From Flavobacteriales bacterium (GTDB lineage Bacteria; Bacteroidota; Bacteroidia; Flavobacteriales; Flavobacteriaceae), in assembly GCA_002747735.1 (NCBI GenBank), contig PDQE01000073.1, positions 1 to 27,718 on the forward strand: DNA of 27,718 nt. The letters run 5' to 3'. The position numbers and the translations under genes were made by a program. Each line of letters starts with the position of its first letter. Positions within the stretch are counted from its first letter, which is position 1. Shown here piece after piece: positions 10,701-18,275 of this stretch. Under the pieces are notes generated by a model. That model worked only from the letters and a program-made list of their open reading frames with translations, was not told where the DNA came from and searched no databases.

Positions 10701-11045
10701 TATAATAATGGTAATGGCAAATTTACGGTAAAAAAATTGCCAGACACGGCACAGTTGTCTTGTATTTGTGCTATTATTTGTGAAGATTTAAATAAAGATG
10801 GTAATAAAGACTTAGTACTGGCAGGTAATAATTTTAATTTAAAACCTCAGTTCTCCCGACTGGATGCCTTACATGGCTTAATTTTATTAAATCAAAGTGA
10901 GGAAGGTTTTAAAGATTTAAAAAATTCAGGTTTTAAAGTTTTCGGTGAAGTTAAAGAAATGCAATGGTTTACGGATAAAAATGGCAAAAGATATTTGCTG
11001 GTAGCTGTTAATAATGAACAACCTAAGGTTTTTAGAGTAAACTAG
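7749..11045 (+). CDS. FG-GAP/VCBS-repeat lipoprotein with central ASPIC/UnbV domain (first copy)
   Basis: A 1098-residue predicted surface or periplasmic lipoprotein. The signal peptide ends in LVSC, with Cys17 as the lipid site. I count thirteen Ca-binding D-x-[DN]-x-D-G-x-x-D-type motifs: seven before and six after a central ASPIC/UnbV domain at about residues 518-602, which contains SRGFQSS and LRVIWPN. Seven such repeats fit one integrin-like beta-propeller, so the likely fold is propeller, ASPIC domain, then a second propeller. The biochemical role of these proteins in Bacteroidota is not established; binding or scaffolding at the cell surface is an inference. A homologous gene follows at once, and susCD precedes. 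The start is fixed by the lipoprotein signal, and no other in-frame start gives one. Confidence 0.85.
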   Translation: MQKLCIAFAVFMVLVSCKNKTSETKPEQYKNALFTKMNPNQTGLDFINKVDSEKDFNIFKYRNFYNGGGVAIGDINNDSLPDVYLTANRGKNKLFLNKGGFTFEDISEKSKTVGSRSWSTGVVMVDINADGWLDIYVCNAGNVKGDDQKNELYINNGDLTFTEKAEEYNLADSGFTTHTAFFDYDNDGDLDAYILNNSFIPVSSLGYTNKRKLRSQDWDLPEMFKGGGDKLLRNDNGKFTDVSGEAGIYGSLIGFGLGVTIGDVNDDLWPDIYVSNDFYERDYLYINNGDGTFTEDIKNRMSHLSLSSMGADMADINNDGNPEIFVTDMLPENDERLKNTSDFERYDVYQLKKSKDFYNQYMQNTLQLNNGDNTFSEIAFYSGVAQTDWSWGALLFDMDNDGYKDIFVCNGIYRDLTNMDFMDFFANEIYQDMAISGVKTQQDSIINSMPITPIVNYAFQNNKDLTFTNQTKNWGFATPGFSNGAAYGDLDNDGDLDVIINNMNMPLFVYENQSKKNYLKINLKGEKPNTFAIGSIVELFVNGQILRQELIPSRGFQSSVDYTMTFGLGKVSKIDSLRVIWPNRKVQSLGVTKANQTLYLKIEDAVHPYVPRKIEPQKTYFAEVQNRLMVHKEDSYIDFNYESLIPKMQSKEGPAIAVADIDNDGNDDIFIGGAYDQKGQLYLQKRSGGFVPDRFTTDAIFEDTCAKFVDIDNDKDMDLIIGSGGNFQGARTGIRAYINDGKGNFGDYIILSRSQSNISSIAPYDFDNDGDIDLFVTGLNVVGVYGVTPQNMLLENDGNGNFKNVTDIKASATKNIGMSTYAIWQDIDDDGRKDLIVVGEWMAPKIFKNNNRELVEMVTNLGEYSGLYNTIASTDLDNDGDMDLILGNRGLNAAYNADKKQPAKMYINDFDNNGTTEQIFTRTIDGRDFPIHLKRELTGQINSLKKQNLKFSEYAVKSIDELFPKEVLAASEVKTITTFASLVAYNNGNGKFTVKKLPDTAQLSCICAIICEDLNKDGNKDLVLAGNNFNLKPQFSRLDALHGLILLNQSEEGFKDLKNSGFKVFGEVKEMQWFTDKNGKRYLLVAVNNEQPKVFRVN

Positions 11046-11165
11046 GCCTTTTCCTGCTTAACCCAACCCAAAGGTTTACCGCCAAGAAACAAAATGTTGA
11101 GCATTAAAATACATATAAGAAATAAAAATGAAAGTACTAAAAAATTGCAGAGTCTTAGGAGAAAT

Positions 11166-14100
11166 ATGCTAGGTTTTGTAATGGGCTTTATCCTCTTAAT
11201 TTCTTTTCTTTCTTGCATAAAACAAGAAAGCAATAACACTTTGTTTATAAAAATAGAACCTGAAAAAAGTGGTGTAACTTTTCAAAATACTCTACATCCA
11301 ACCAATGCACTTAATATTTTAGATTATCTTTATTATTACAATGGTGCCGGAGTAGCGGTTGGAGACATTAACAATGATAATTTGCCTGATGTGTATTTTA
11401 CTTCAAATCAGGGAAATAATAAATTATATTTAAACAAAGGTAATTTTACTTTTGAAGATATTACCGAAAAAACCGGTGTAGTTGGTAAATCTGATTGGAA
11501 CACGGGTACTGTAATGGCAGATGTTAATGGTGATGGTTTTTTGGATATTTATGTCTGTGCGGTGGTAGGTATTCACGGTTTTGAAGGTGCTAATGAGTTG
11601 TTTATTAACAATGGCGATAATACTTTTACCGAACAAGCAGAGCAATACGGATTAGCATTTAAGAATTATTCCACCTCAGCAGCATTTTTTGATTATGATA
11701 ACGATGGCGATTTAGATATGTACTTGCTCAATCATGCTGTTCATACCCAAAATTCTTTTGGAAAGGCTGAAATCCGAAATAATAGAGATGAAAAAAGTGG
11801 TGATAAATTATTGCGAAATGATGATAATGTTTTTACGGATGTAAGTGCAGAAGCCGGTATTTTTGGTGGTGCAAATGGTTACGGCTTAGGAATTGCTGTT
11901 CAAGATTTTAACCAGGACGGCTTTACTGATATTTATGTGAGTAATGATTTTCATGAAGATGATTATTATTACCTAAATAATGGTGATGGTACTTTCACTG
12001 AACAACTCAAAAAATATTTTGGAAAAACAAGTCGGTTTTCTATGGGAAATGATGTAGCCGATATAAACCATGATGGCCTTCCGGATATATTAACGCTAGA
12101 TATGGCTCCTGAGGATGAAGTAGTTTTAAAGGCCTCTATGGGAGATGAATCAACTGATATACTCAATATGCGAACGCAAAATATGGGCTATCATTATCAA
12201 TATGCCCGCAATATGTTACAAATAAATGATGGTTCCAACTTTTGTGAAACGGCACTTCTTAGTGGTATTTCTTCAACGGATTGGAGTTGGTCGGCCTTGT
12301 TCTCAGATTATAATCAGGATGGAGAACAGGATGTTTTTATTACCAACGGTATCCCTAAACGCCCCAATAATCTTGATTATATAAAATATTTGTCTAATAA
12401 TCAGATAAGAGAACAATTAGATAAGACCAACCTTATAGATAACGAAGCCCTAAAAATGATGCCGTCCGGAAATGTTGCTAATGTTATGTATCAAGGTACA
12501 GGAAATATAAAATATAAGAACCAGACCGTTAGCTGGATAGGTGATGAAGCAGTCATTTCCAATGGTGCTGCTTATGCTGATTTTGACAATGATGGTGATA
12601 TTGATTTAGTTACCAATAATATAAATACCCCGGTAACATTCTATAAAAATACCATTGACACCACTACTAATTACTTAAAATTCAAATTCAAATATAAAAG
12701 AGGCAATGTTTTTGGTCTAGGAACAAAGGTTATTTCTTACCACAACGGAATAATGCAATATTGTCAATTGTTTAATTCAAAAGGATTTCAATCGTCCTCT
12801 GAAGCTATTTTACATTTTGGGTATGGAGATACAGAAATTATAGATTCTTTAAAAGTAATTTGGCCAGATAATACTATCCAAACTGCAGAGTATATTAAGA
12901 CTAACCAAACATTAACTATAATTCCGCTTAATAAACGTATTCATGTAAATTATGATATTTTATTCCCTAAAAAGTCACCATGGTTAACAAAAATAGATAG
13001 TATAAAAGGATTAGACTTTACCCACATAGAAAACAGCTATATAGATGCTAATAAACATAAATTGATACCTTATCAGATTTCTGACCGTGGACCCGCTACA
13101 GTTGTAGGAGATTTTAATAATGATGGTAAAGATGATGTATTTTTTGGTGCCTCTAAAGGTAAATCATCTCAGCTTTTTATTCAGACCGAAATAGGATTTG
13201 TTAAAAGCAATGCTGATATTTTTAATCAAGACAAGCAAAGTGAATTTGTTGCTGCTTGTATTTTGGATGCTAATAACGATGGTAGAAACGATTTGTTTGT
13301 GGCTGCAGGAGGCGGTGAATATTATGGAAATTCCAAGCCCCTGTTAGATAAGCTGTATATAAATAAAAATGGCAACCGCTTTTTGGCCACTGCTTTACCC
13401 GAATATTTTGAAAACGCTGCTGTAGTCAAGTCTTTTGATGTAGATAATGATGGTGATATAGATTTGTTCATTGGCAATCATGCCAATGCCAAAGACTTCG
13501 GGAAGTTGCCTGTATCATATATACTGATTAATGAAAATGGTAATTTTAAAACACGATCATTAGGCCAACTAGGAATGCTAACAGATGCCGTTATTACTGA
13601 TTTTAACACAGACGGCCAGAAAGATATAATTGTAGTAGGTGAGTGGATGGAGCCGATATTATTACAAAATAACAACGGTGATTTTAAAAATGTTACTGCA
13701 AATTATCTCCATGAAAACTATAGTGGATTATGGCAAAGTATTGCTGTTTTTGATATAGATAACGATGGAGATGATGACTATGTGTTGGGTAATTTTGGGT
13801 TGAATACCAAATTTAGAGCATCTCAGGAATTTCCAATGAGAATGTACGTAGCCGATTTTGATAATAATAAAACAACAGAAACCATTACTGCCATTGAAAA
13901 AAATGGAAAATATTTTACTCTTCAAGGTTTAGATGAATTGGCCGGACAGTTAAATTATCTAAAAAAGAAATATAATACCTATAAAGACTTTTCGGGAAAA
14001 ACAATAACAGAAATTTTTGGAAAAGAAAAATTGGATAATGCGGTAGAGTTAACAGTAACTACTTTATCATCAGGATATTTAAGAAATGATAAAAGTTCTT

Positions 14101-14423
14101 TTTCTTTTGTTCCATTTGATGATTTTTTATTGCAATTATCACCGTTAAGGGCTATGCTCAAATACGATTTTAATAAAGATGGTCATGAAGAATTGTTGTT
14201 GGGCGGTAATTATTTTGGTGTAACACCATATCACGGTAAATTTGACAGTTTTTCCGGTGCGGCTATCACGAAAAATGGAACAATCATTCCGGCTCATCAA
14301 ATTGGTGTTAATTTTTTTGGAAAAGCTGTCAAAAATTTAAATATTCTTAAATTTGAAACTAAAAAATATTTGTTGGTAACTTATAATAATCATGTTATTG
14401 AAATATATAAAATCGAAGATTAG
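11166..14423 (+). CDS. FG-GAP/VCBS-repeat lipoprotein with central ASPIC/UnbV domain (second copy)
   Basis: A paralogue of the preceding gene: 1085 residues from the chosen start. I prefer the ATG at 11166 to an in-frame ATG at 11094 because it gives a compact lipoprotein signal (MLGFVMGF...FLSC, Cys17, the same position as in the first copy) and is preceded by AGGAGA three bases upstream. The longer form would add 24 polar, basic residues. Thirteen Ca-binding D-x-[DN]-x-D-type motifs are visible, again seven before and six after an ASPIC/UnbV domain at about residues 501-590 (SKGFQSS, LKVIWPD). It probably arose with its neighbour by tandem duplication, now well diverged. Its 3' end overlaps the haloperoxidase-like gene by 32 nt, which argues for co-translation. 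The molecular function is unknown. Confidence 0.85.
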   Translation: MLGFVMGFILLISFLSCIKQESNNTLFIKIEPEKSGVTFQNTLHPTNALNILDYLYYYNGAGVAVGDINNDNLPDVYFTSNQGNNKLYLNKGNFTFEDITEKTGVVGKSDWNTGTVMADVNGDGFLDIYVCAVVGIHGFEGANELFINNGDNTFTEQAEQYGLAFKNYSTSAAFFDYDNDGDLDMYLLNHAVHTQNSFGKAEIRNNRDEKSGDKLLRNDDNVFTDVSAEAGIFGGANGYGLGIAVQDFNQDGFTDIYVSNDFHEDDYYYLNNGDGTFTEQLKKYFGKTSRFSMGNDVADINHDGLPDILTLDMAPEDEVVLKASMGDESTDILNMRTQNMGYHYQYARNMLQINDGSNFCETALLSGISSTDWSWSALFSDYNQDGEQDVFITNGIPKRPNNLDYIKYLSNNQIREQLDKTNLIDNEALKMMPSGNVANVMYQGTGNIKYKNQTVSWIGDEAVISNGAAYADFDNDGDIDLVTNNINTPVTFYKNTIDTTTNYLKFKFKYKRGNVFGLGTKVISYHNGIMQYCQLFNSKGFQSSSEAILHFGYGDTEIIDSLKVIWPDNTIQTAEYIKTNQTLTIIPLNKRIHVNYDILFPKKSPWLTKIDSIKGLDFTHIENSYIDANKHKLIPYQISDRGPATVVGDFNNDGKDDVFFGASKGKSSQLFIQTEIGFVKSNADIFNQDKQSEFVAACILDANNDGRNDLFVAAGGGEYYGNSKPLLDKLYINKNGNRFLATALPEYFENAAVVKSFDVDNDGDIDLFIGNHANAKDFGKLPVSYILINENGNFKTRSLGQLGMLTDAVITDFNTDGQKDIIVVGEWMEPILLQNNNGDFKNVTANYLHENYSGLWQSIAVFDIDNDGDDDYVLGNFGLNTKFRASQEFPMRMYVADFDNNKTTETITAIEKNGKYFTLQGLDELAGQLNYLKKKYNTYKDFSGKTITEIFGKEKLDNAVELTVTTLSSGYLRNDKSSFSFVPFDDFLLQLSPLRAMLKYDFNKDGHEELLLGGNYFGVTPYHGKFDSFSGAAITKNGTIIPAHQIGVNFFGKAVKNLNILKFETKKYLLVTYNNHVIEIYKIED

Positions 14424-15753
14424 TACAGGGATTGTTGCTACAATATTACTTGTTTTGGTGGCTTGTGAAAAGAAGCCACAAGAAATATTAATAACTCCAG
14501 ATAACTTTTATCAGGCAACTGATAAAATCACTGAGGTGATGGTACACGATATCTTTTCACCGCCGGTGGCCGCACGTATTTATGCATATCCTGGTATTGC
14601 CGCTTATGAAGTTATGGCAATGGGCAATGACAATTATCAGACACTTGCTGGGCAACTAACTGACTTGGATGCGATTCCTGAATTGGAAATTAAAGAAAAA
14701 GTCAATTTTAAATTGGCTGCTTTGGTGGCCTATTTGGAAGTGAGCAAACAATTGGTGTTTTCTGAAGATAAGGTAATGAATTATCGTGATAGTTTGTATC
14801 AATCTTGGGAAAATTCGGATTCGGAGACTTTTAGTGTTTCAAAAAATTATGGTTTGCAAGTTGCAGAACACGTAAAAGAATGGATGAATAGTGATCATTA
14901 TCATGAGACGCGTACCATGCCTAAGTTTTCAGTTTTCATAGAAGATGCCGCCCGTTGGCAACCTACGCCACCAGATTATATGGATGGCATTGAGCCACAT
15001 TGGGGGAAAATTCGTCCATTTGTGATTGATTCTGCCGCTCAGTTCAAACCGGCAAAACATCCGGATTTTTCTTTGAAAAAAGATTCCGATTTTTACAAAG
15101 AATTGTTGGAAGTGTATGAAACCGGTAAAAAAATAAGGGCAATTGGTAATGACTCAGAAGAGATACAAATTGCTCAATTCTGGGATTGTAATCCTTATGT
15201 TTCTACACATAAAGGACATTTGATGTTTGCCAAAAAAAAGATTACGCCCGGTGCTCATTGGATAGGAATTGGTAAAATAGCTGCAAAAAAAGCTAATGCT
15301 GATTTTGACAGAGTAATTTACGCATATACTAAAACTGCCATTGCAATAAACGATGCTTTTATTAGCTGTTGGGATGAAAAATACCGCAGCAATCTTATTC
15401 GTCCTGAAACATTAATAAACCAACATCTTGATGAAAATTGGATGCCGGTATTGCAAACTCCGCCATTTCCGGAATATACCAGCGGCCATTCTGTAGTCTC
15501 TGGTGCAGCTTCCACTGCTTTAACAGATGTTTTTGGGGATAATTTTGAATTTGATGACACCACAGAAGTACCTTACGGCCTACCTGTACGTTCATTTTCA
15601 TCATTTAATAAAGCCGCAGATGAGGCTGCGGTAAGTCGTTTATATGGAGGCATCCATTACCGGGCAGCTATAGATATAGGATTGAAACAAGGACGTGAGT
15701 TGGGTAAATTTGTCATTGATAACTTAAAGATGGAAAAAAGAAACATACAGTAG
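14392..15753 (+). CDS. Vanadium-dependent haloperoxidase-like (PAP2 superfamily) lipoprotein
   Basis: A 453-residue lipoprotein with its lipobox at LVAC (Cys25), placing the enzyme outside the cytoplasm. The C-terminal half carries the complete vanadate/phosphate-binding signature of the vanadium haloperoxidase/acid phosphatase superfamily: Lys330 and Arg337 in K-x6-RP, Ser364-Gly365-His366 in EYTSGHS, and Arg416 with His422 in SRLYGGIH. The spacing within each motif matches fungal vanadium chloroperoxidase as I remember it, and His422 would be the residue bonded to vanadium. The family includes halide-oxidising peroxidases and phosphatases, and sequence alone does not decide which this is. 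The ATG lies inside the 3' end of the preceding ASPIC/VCBS gene. In this frame a stop lies 15 nt upstream, so the 32-nt overlap is real unless TTG at 14398 is used. The next gene follows after 12 nt. Confidence 0.85.
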   Translation: MLLKYIKSKISTGIVATILLVLVACEKKPQEILITPDNFYQATDKITEVMVHDIFSPPVAARIYAYPGIAAYEVMAMGNDNYQTLAGQLTDLDAIPELEIKEKVNFKLAALVAYLEVSKQLVFSEDKVMNYRDSLYQSWENSDSETFSVSKNYGLQVAEHVKEWMNSDHYHETRTMPKFSVFIEDAARWQPTPPDYMDGIEPHWGKIRPFVIDSAAQFKPAKHPDFSLKKDSDFYKELLEVYETGKKIRAIGNDSEEIQIAQFWDCNPYVSTHKGHLMFAKKKITPGAHWIGIGKIAAKKANADFDRVIYAYTKTAIAINDAFISCWDEKYRSNLIRPETLINQHLDENWMPVLQTPPFPEYTSGHSVVSGAASTALTDVFGDNFEFDDTTEVPYGLPVRSFSSFNKAADEAAVSRLYGGIHYRAAIDIGLKQGRELGKFVIDNLKMEKRNIQ

Positions 15754-15765
15754 TGAATAATACAA

Positions 15766-16542
15766 ATGAGTAGCACCAAAAAAATAGTATTATTTATTTT
15801 TTTATTTTTGCTTGTAGGGTTAGGATGGTATTTTTTTGTGAAGCCATTTGATTATCAAATTACTTTTAGAGCCAGAACGTCTCCCGGAACTGTATATCAA
15901 GGAGTAAAATTCTGGGCTGGGCAGCTGGAAAAAAAAGAAGGAATTTCTATAAAGACTATCACTGTTACGCCCTTTAAAGAAATAATACAAGAACTAAGTG
16001 TTAGGGATACTGTTTTCCGATTAAACTGGAGTTTTGAGGGTGTAAATGATTCCATTACTAAAGTCAGGATTGGGGTCGTTGATACCCAAAATAGTTTACA
16101 GACGCGGTTAAAAATTCCCTTTTTAAAAACTTGGTTAGAGCAATTCTCTTTATCCAAAGTAATTGAGTTTAAAAAGGGATTGGAAGCTCATTTAAACAAC
16201 TTTAAAGTTAGAGTAGAAGGTAAAAGCAAAATTCCCGAAAAATTTTACGCCTACGTAACCGTAAGTTGTACGCAATCCGAAAAAGCGAATAAGATGATAG
16301 CCAATAATTTTTTGATGGCACAATTTTTGTCAGATAATGCTATTGAAATGAATGGATATCCTTTTCTGGAGATAAAATCTTGGGATATGGATACAGAGGA
16401 AATTGTTTTTGATTTTTGTTTTCCTATTGATGAAATAGACAACTTTCCTAATGATAATGTGGTTAAATTTAAAAAAATGGAATCAAAACCGGCACTTAAG
16501 GCTATTTATAATGGCAATTACCGTATATCAGACAGGGCTTGA
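15766..16542 (+). CDS. Membrane-anchored SRPBCC/GyrI-like protein, C-terminus lost
   Basis: The open frame codes 258 residues. An N-terminal hydrophobic segment (about residues 6-25) would anchor it in the inner membrane. The next ~130 residues have the look of an SRPBCC-type ligand-binding domain, and from about residue 165 the sequence resembles a GyrI-like small-molecule-binding domain (FYAYVTVSC and the YNGNYRISDRA stretch). The frame stops at TGA right after DRA. The missing end of a GyrI-like domain is readable in the -1 frame starting at 16539, so this copy is broken (see the separate remnant entry). It lies 12 nt after the haloperoxidase-like gene and probably shared its operon. The function is unknown; ligand sensing is only suggested by the fold. 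Confidence 0.6.
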   Translation: MSSTKKIVLFIFLFLLVGLGWYFFVKPFDYQITFRARTSPGTVYQGVKFWAGQLEKKEGISIKTITVTPFKEIIQELSVRDTVFRLNWSFEGVNDSITKVRIGVVDTQNSLQTRLKIPFLKTWLEQFSLSKVIEFKKGLEAHLNNFKVRVEGKSKIPEKFYAYVTVSCTQSEKANKMIANNFLMAQFLSDNAIEMNGYPFLEIKSWDMDTEEIVFDFCFPIDEIDNFPNDNVVKFKKMESKPALKAIYNGNYRISDRA

Positions 16543-16643
16543 TTGAAGTAAAATATACACCCGTTGAGTTTTTTCATAACAGCCCTATGCAGGGCGGGGA
16601 TGAACTGAAGTGGGAAGCAACTGTTTATATGCCTTTGCAATAA
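16539..16643 (+). pseudogene. Out-of-frame C-terminal remnant of the GyrI-like gene
   Basis: Read in the -1 frame relative to the preceding gene, these 34 codons encode EVKYTPVEFFHNSP followed by MQGGDELKWEATVYMPL, then TAA. That is a typical end for a GyrI-like effector-binding domain, so this is the displaced tail of the gene at 15766. Family members carry roughly a dozen more residues between the DRA(W) helix start and the EVKY-like strand. A small deletion whose length is not a multiple of three is therefore a better explanation than a single-base sequencing slip. No slippery heptamer that would support programmed frameshifting is visible at the junction. Confidence 0.7.
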
Positions 16644-16665
16644 GAGGTTATATGTGTTAAATTAG

Positions 16666-16690
16666 TAGGATATTCCTTTAAGATATCCTA
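16666..16690. repeat. Perfect 8-bp inverted repeat upstream of the GH140-like gene
   Basis: TAGGATAT and ATATCCTA form a perfect 8-bp inverted repeat with a 9-nt loop. It lies between the broken GyrI-like tail and the DUF4038 gene, about 30 nt before that ATG. No T-run follows, so it is not a standard terminator. It could be an operator or a 5'-UTR hairpin of the downstream gene. Confidence 0.4.
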
Positions 16691-16718
16691 TCCAAACCTA
16701 AAAAATTAATAATAAAAA

Positions 16719-18107
16719 ATGAAATATCTTTTTTCTCTGGCTGTAATTTTTTCAATAATTTCTTTTGTTTCTGCTCAAAAATTAAAAGTTAGTGATAACC
16801 AACGTTTTTTAGTAACTGAGGATGGAAAGCCTTTTTTTTGGCTTGCGGATACCGCATGGGAACTTTTTCATCGATGTAATCGTGAGGAAGCTGAAATGTA
16901 TCTTAAAAAGAGATCTGAACAGGGTTTTAATGTGGTACAGGCTGTGGCTTTGGCTGAAATAGACGGGCTTAATGTCCCCAATTCTTACGGGCAGACACCA
17001 TTGGTAAAAAATGATCCTACCAAGCCAAACGAAAAATATTTTGAACATATTGATGATGTTATAAAAATGGCTGATAGTCTGGGAATTTATATTGCTTTAT
17101 TGCCAACTTGGGGTGATAAATTGTATAAAGATAGTTGGGGGGTAGGGCCGGAAATATTTAATAAAAATAATGCAAGAGTTTTTGGTAATTGGATAGGTAA
17201 TAGATATAAAGACTATGATAATATTATTTGGGTTATAGGAAGTGACCGTACCCCGCGAGAGAATACTGATGATGTGGAAGTCTGGAATCAAATGGCGGAA
17301 GGTATAGCAGAGTCTGCCGGAGGATATGAGAATACATTAATGAGCTTTCATCCTCAACCAGAGGAAAACGGTGGTTCTTCTACTTGGTTTCATAACGAAA
17401 AATGGCTGGATTTTAATATGCACCAGACCGGACATTGTGCGAAAAGGCAAACGTATAAAAATATAGCTCATGATTATAATCTGAAACCTGTAAAACCAAC
17501 TCTGGATGCGGAGCCCCTATACGAAGATCATCCAAATTGTTTTAATGCTAAGGAGTTGGGGCATAGCGTTCCGGCAGACATAAGACGGATTATGTACTGG
17601 AACGTTTTTGCCGGAGCATTTGGTCAGACTTATGGATGCCATGATGTGTGGCAGATGTACAAAGTGGGCAGAGAAGGTATTAATCAGCCTTTGCGGCCAT
17701 GGCCTTTAGCCTTGGAACTTCCTATGGCTAACCAAGTTAAGCATTTGAAAAATTTATTTTTGTCCAGGCCTTTTCTTTCCAGAATCCCTGATCAATCTAT
17801 GATAAGTGAAGAGCAATCTGATAATAATGATTATGTATCTGCAACCAGAGATAAGGAAGGAACTTATGCCTTTTTTTATTTTCCTACTGGGAGAAAAACA
17901 ACTTTGGATATTTCTAATTTACAAGGGGAAAATTTTTACACCTGGTGGTATGACGTAAGGACAGGAGCAACTTTTAAGGGAGATCAGATATCAAAAGACT
18001 CATCGAAAATTCAAATTACCCCACCATCAAAAGGAAAAGGAAATGACTGGGTTTTTGTAGTGGATAGTACCTTAAAGAATTATCCGCCGCCGGGTACAAT
18101 AGAATAA
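16719..18107 (+). CDS. Secreted DUF4038-family glycoside hydrolase (GH140/apiosidase-like)
   Basis: A 462-residue exported protein with a signal peptide ending near residue 19 (VSA|QK). The N-terminal (beta/alpha)8 catalytic domain carries DUF4038 landmarks: GKPFFWLADTAWELFHR (36-52), RSEQGFNVVQAVAL (65-78), WVIGSDRTPRE (171-181) and LDAEPLYED (262-270). Asp176 and Glu265 are the likely acid/base and nucleophile by position. A C-terminal beta-sandwich of the putative collagen-binding type (about 370-455, YAFFYFPTGRKTTLDIS) completes the usual architecture. Characterised relatives remove apiose from pectic side chains, but the wider DUF4038 group is functionally diverse, so the substrate is open. 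It follows a 75-nt gap with a hairpin, and its stop codon abuts the palindromic element at 18109. Confidence 0.85.
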   Translation: MKYLFSLAVIFSIISFVSAQKLKVSDNQRFLVTEDGKPFFWLADTAWELFHRCNREEAEMYLKKRSEQGFNVVQAVALAEIDGLNVPNSYGQTPLVKNDPTKPNEKYFEHIDDVIKMADSLGIYIALLPTWGDKLYKDSWGVGPEIFNKNNARVFGNWIGNRYKDYDNIIWVIGSDRTPRENTDDVEVWNQMAEGIAESAGGYENTLMSFHPQPEENGGSSTWFHNEKWLDFNMHQTGHCAKRQTYKNIAHDYNLKPVKPTLDAEPLYEDHPNCFNAKELGHSVPADIRRIMYWNVFAGAFGQTYGCHDVWQMYKVGREGINQPLRPWPLALELPMANQVKHLKNLFLSRPFLSRIPDQSMISEEQSDNNDYVSATRDKEGTYAFFYFPTGRKTTLDISNLQGENFYTWWYDVRTGATFKGDQISKDSSKIQITPPSKGKGNDWVFVVDSTLKNYPPPGTIE

Positions 18108-18108
18108 T

Positions 18109-18266
18109 ACCAAATCTGCAACAAAATACTACATATAATTGGATAAATTTTCACTTCTACTACGTTAAAAATACTCGCTATAGCTAAGGCTATACCTGCG
18201 TTTTTTGCCTTGTATAAGTAAAAATTTATAACTAAATCCAATATAGCATTTTATAGTAGATTTGGT
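18109..18266. mobile_element. MITE-like palindromic element
   Basis: A 158-bp imperfect palindrome. The ends ACCAAATCT and AGATTTGGT are perfect inverted repeats, and much of the interior also pairs, for example TTGGAT with ATCCAA and a centre of TATAGC-TAAG-GCTATA. It is flanked by direct repeats ATAAT (18104-18108 and 18267-18271) that could be a 5-bp target duplication; the left copy overlaps the TAA stop of the preceding gene. No coding capacity is visible. It lies between convergent genes and may serve as a bidirectional terminator when transcribed. A similar right end recurs at 27642-27660. Confidence 0.65.
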
Positions 18267-18275
18267 ATAATTACC

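Noticed and set aside
11128..11172. Short leader peptide (ATG at 11128) before the second ASPIC/VCBS gene
   Set aside because: It is only 14 codons, out of frame with the gene and without leader features; the AGGAGA and ATG at 11166 explain the start better.
16530..16550. Programmed -1 frameshifting at the GyrI-like stop
   Set aside because: No slippery heptamer or following structure is seen, and the joined protein would still lack about a dozen family residues at the junction.
16645..16660. Third copy of the 25-nt motif near TATATGT upstream of the GH140-like gene
   Set aside because: Only the TATATGT core agrees; the TTAAACAAG and TCAC parts are absent.
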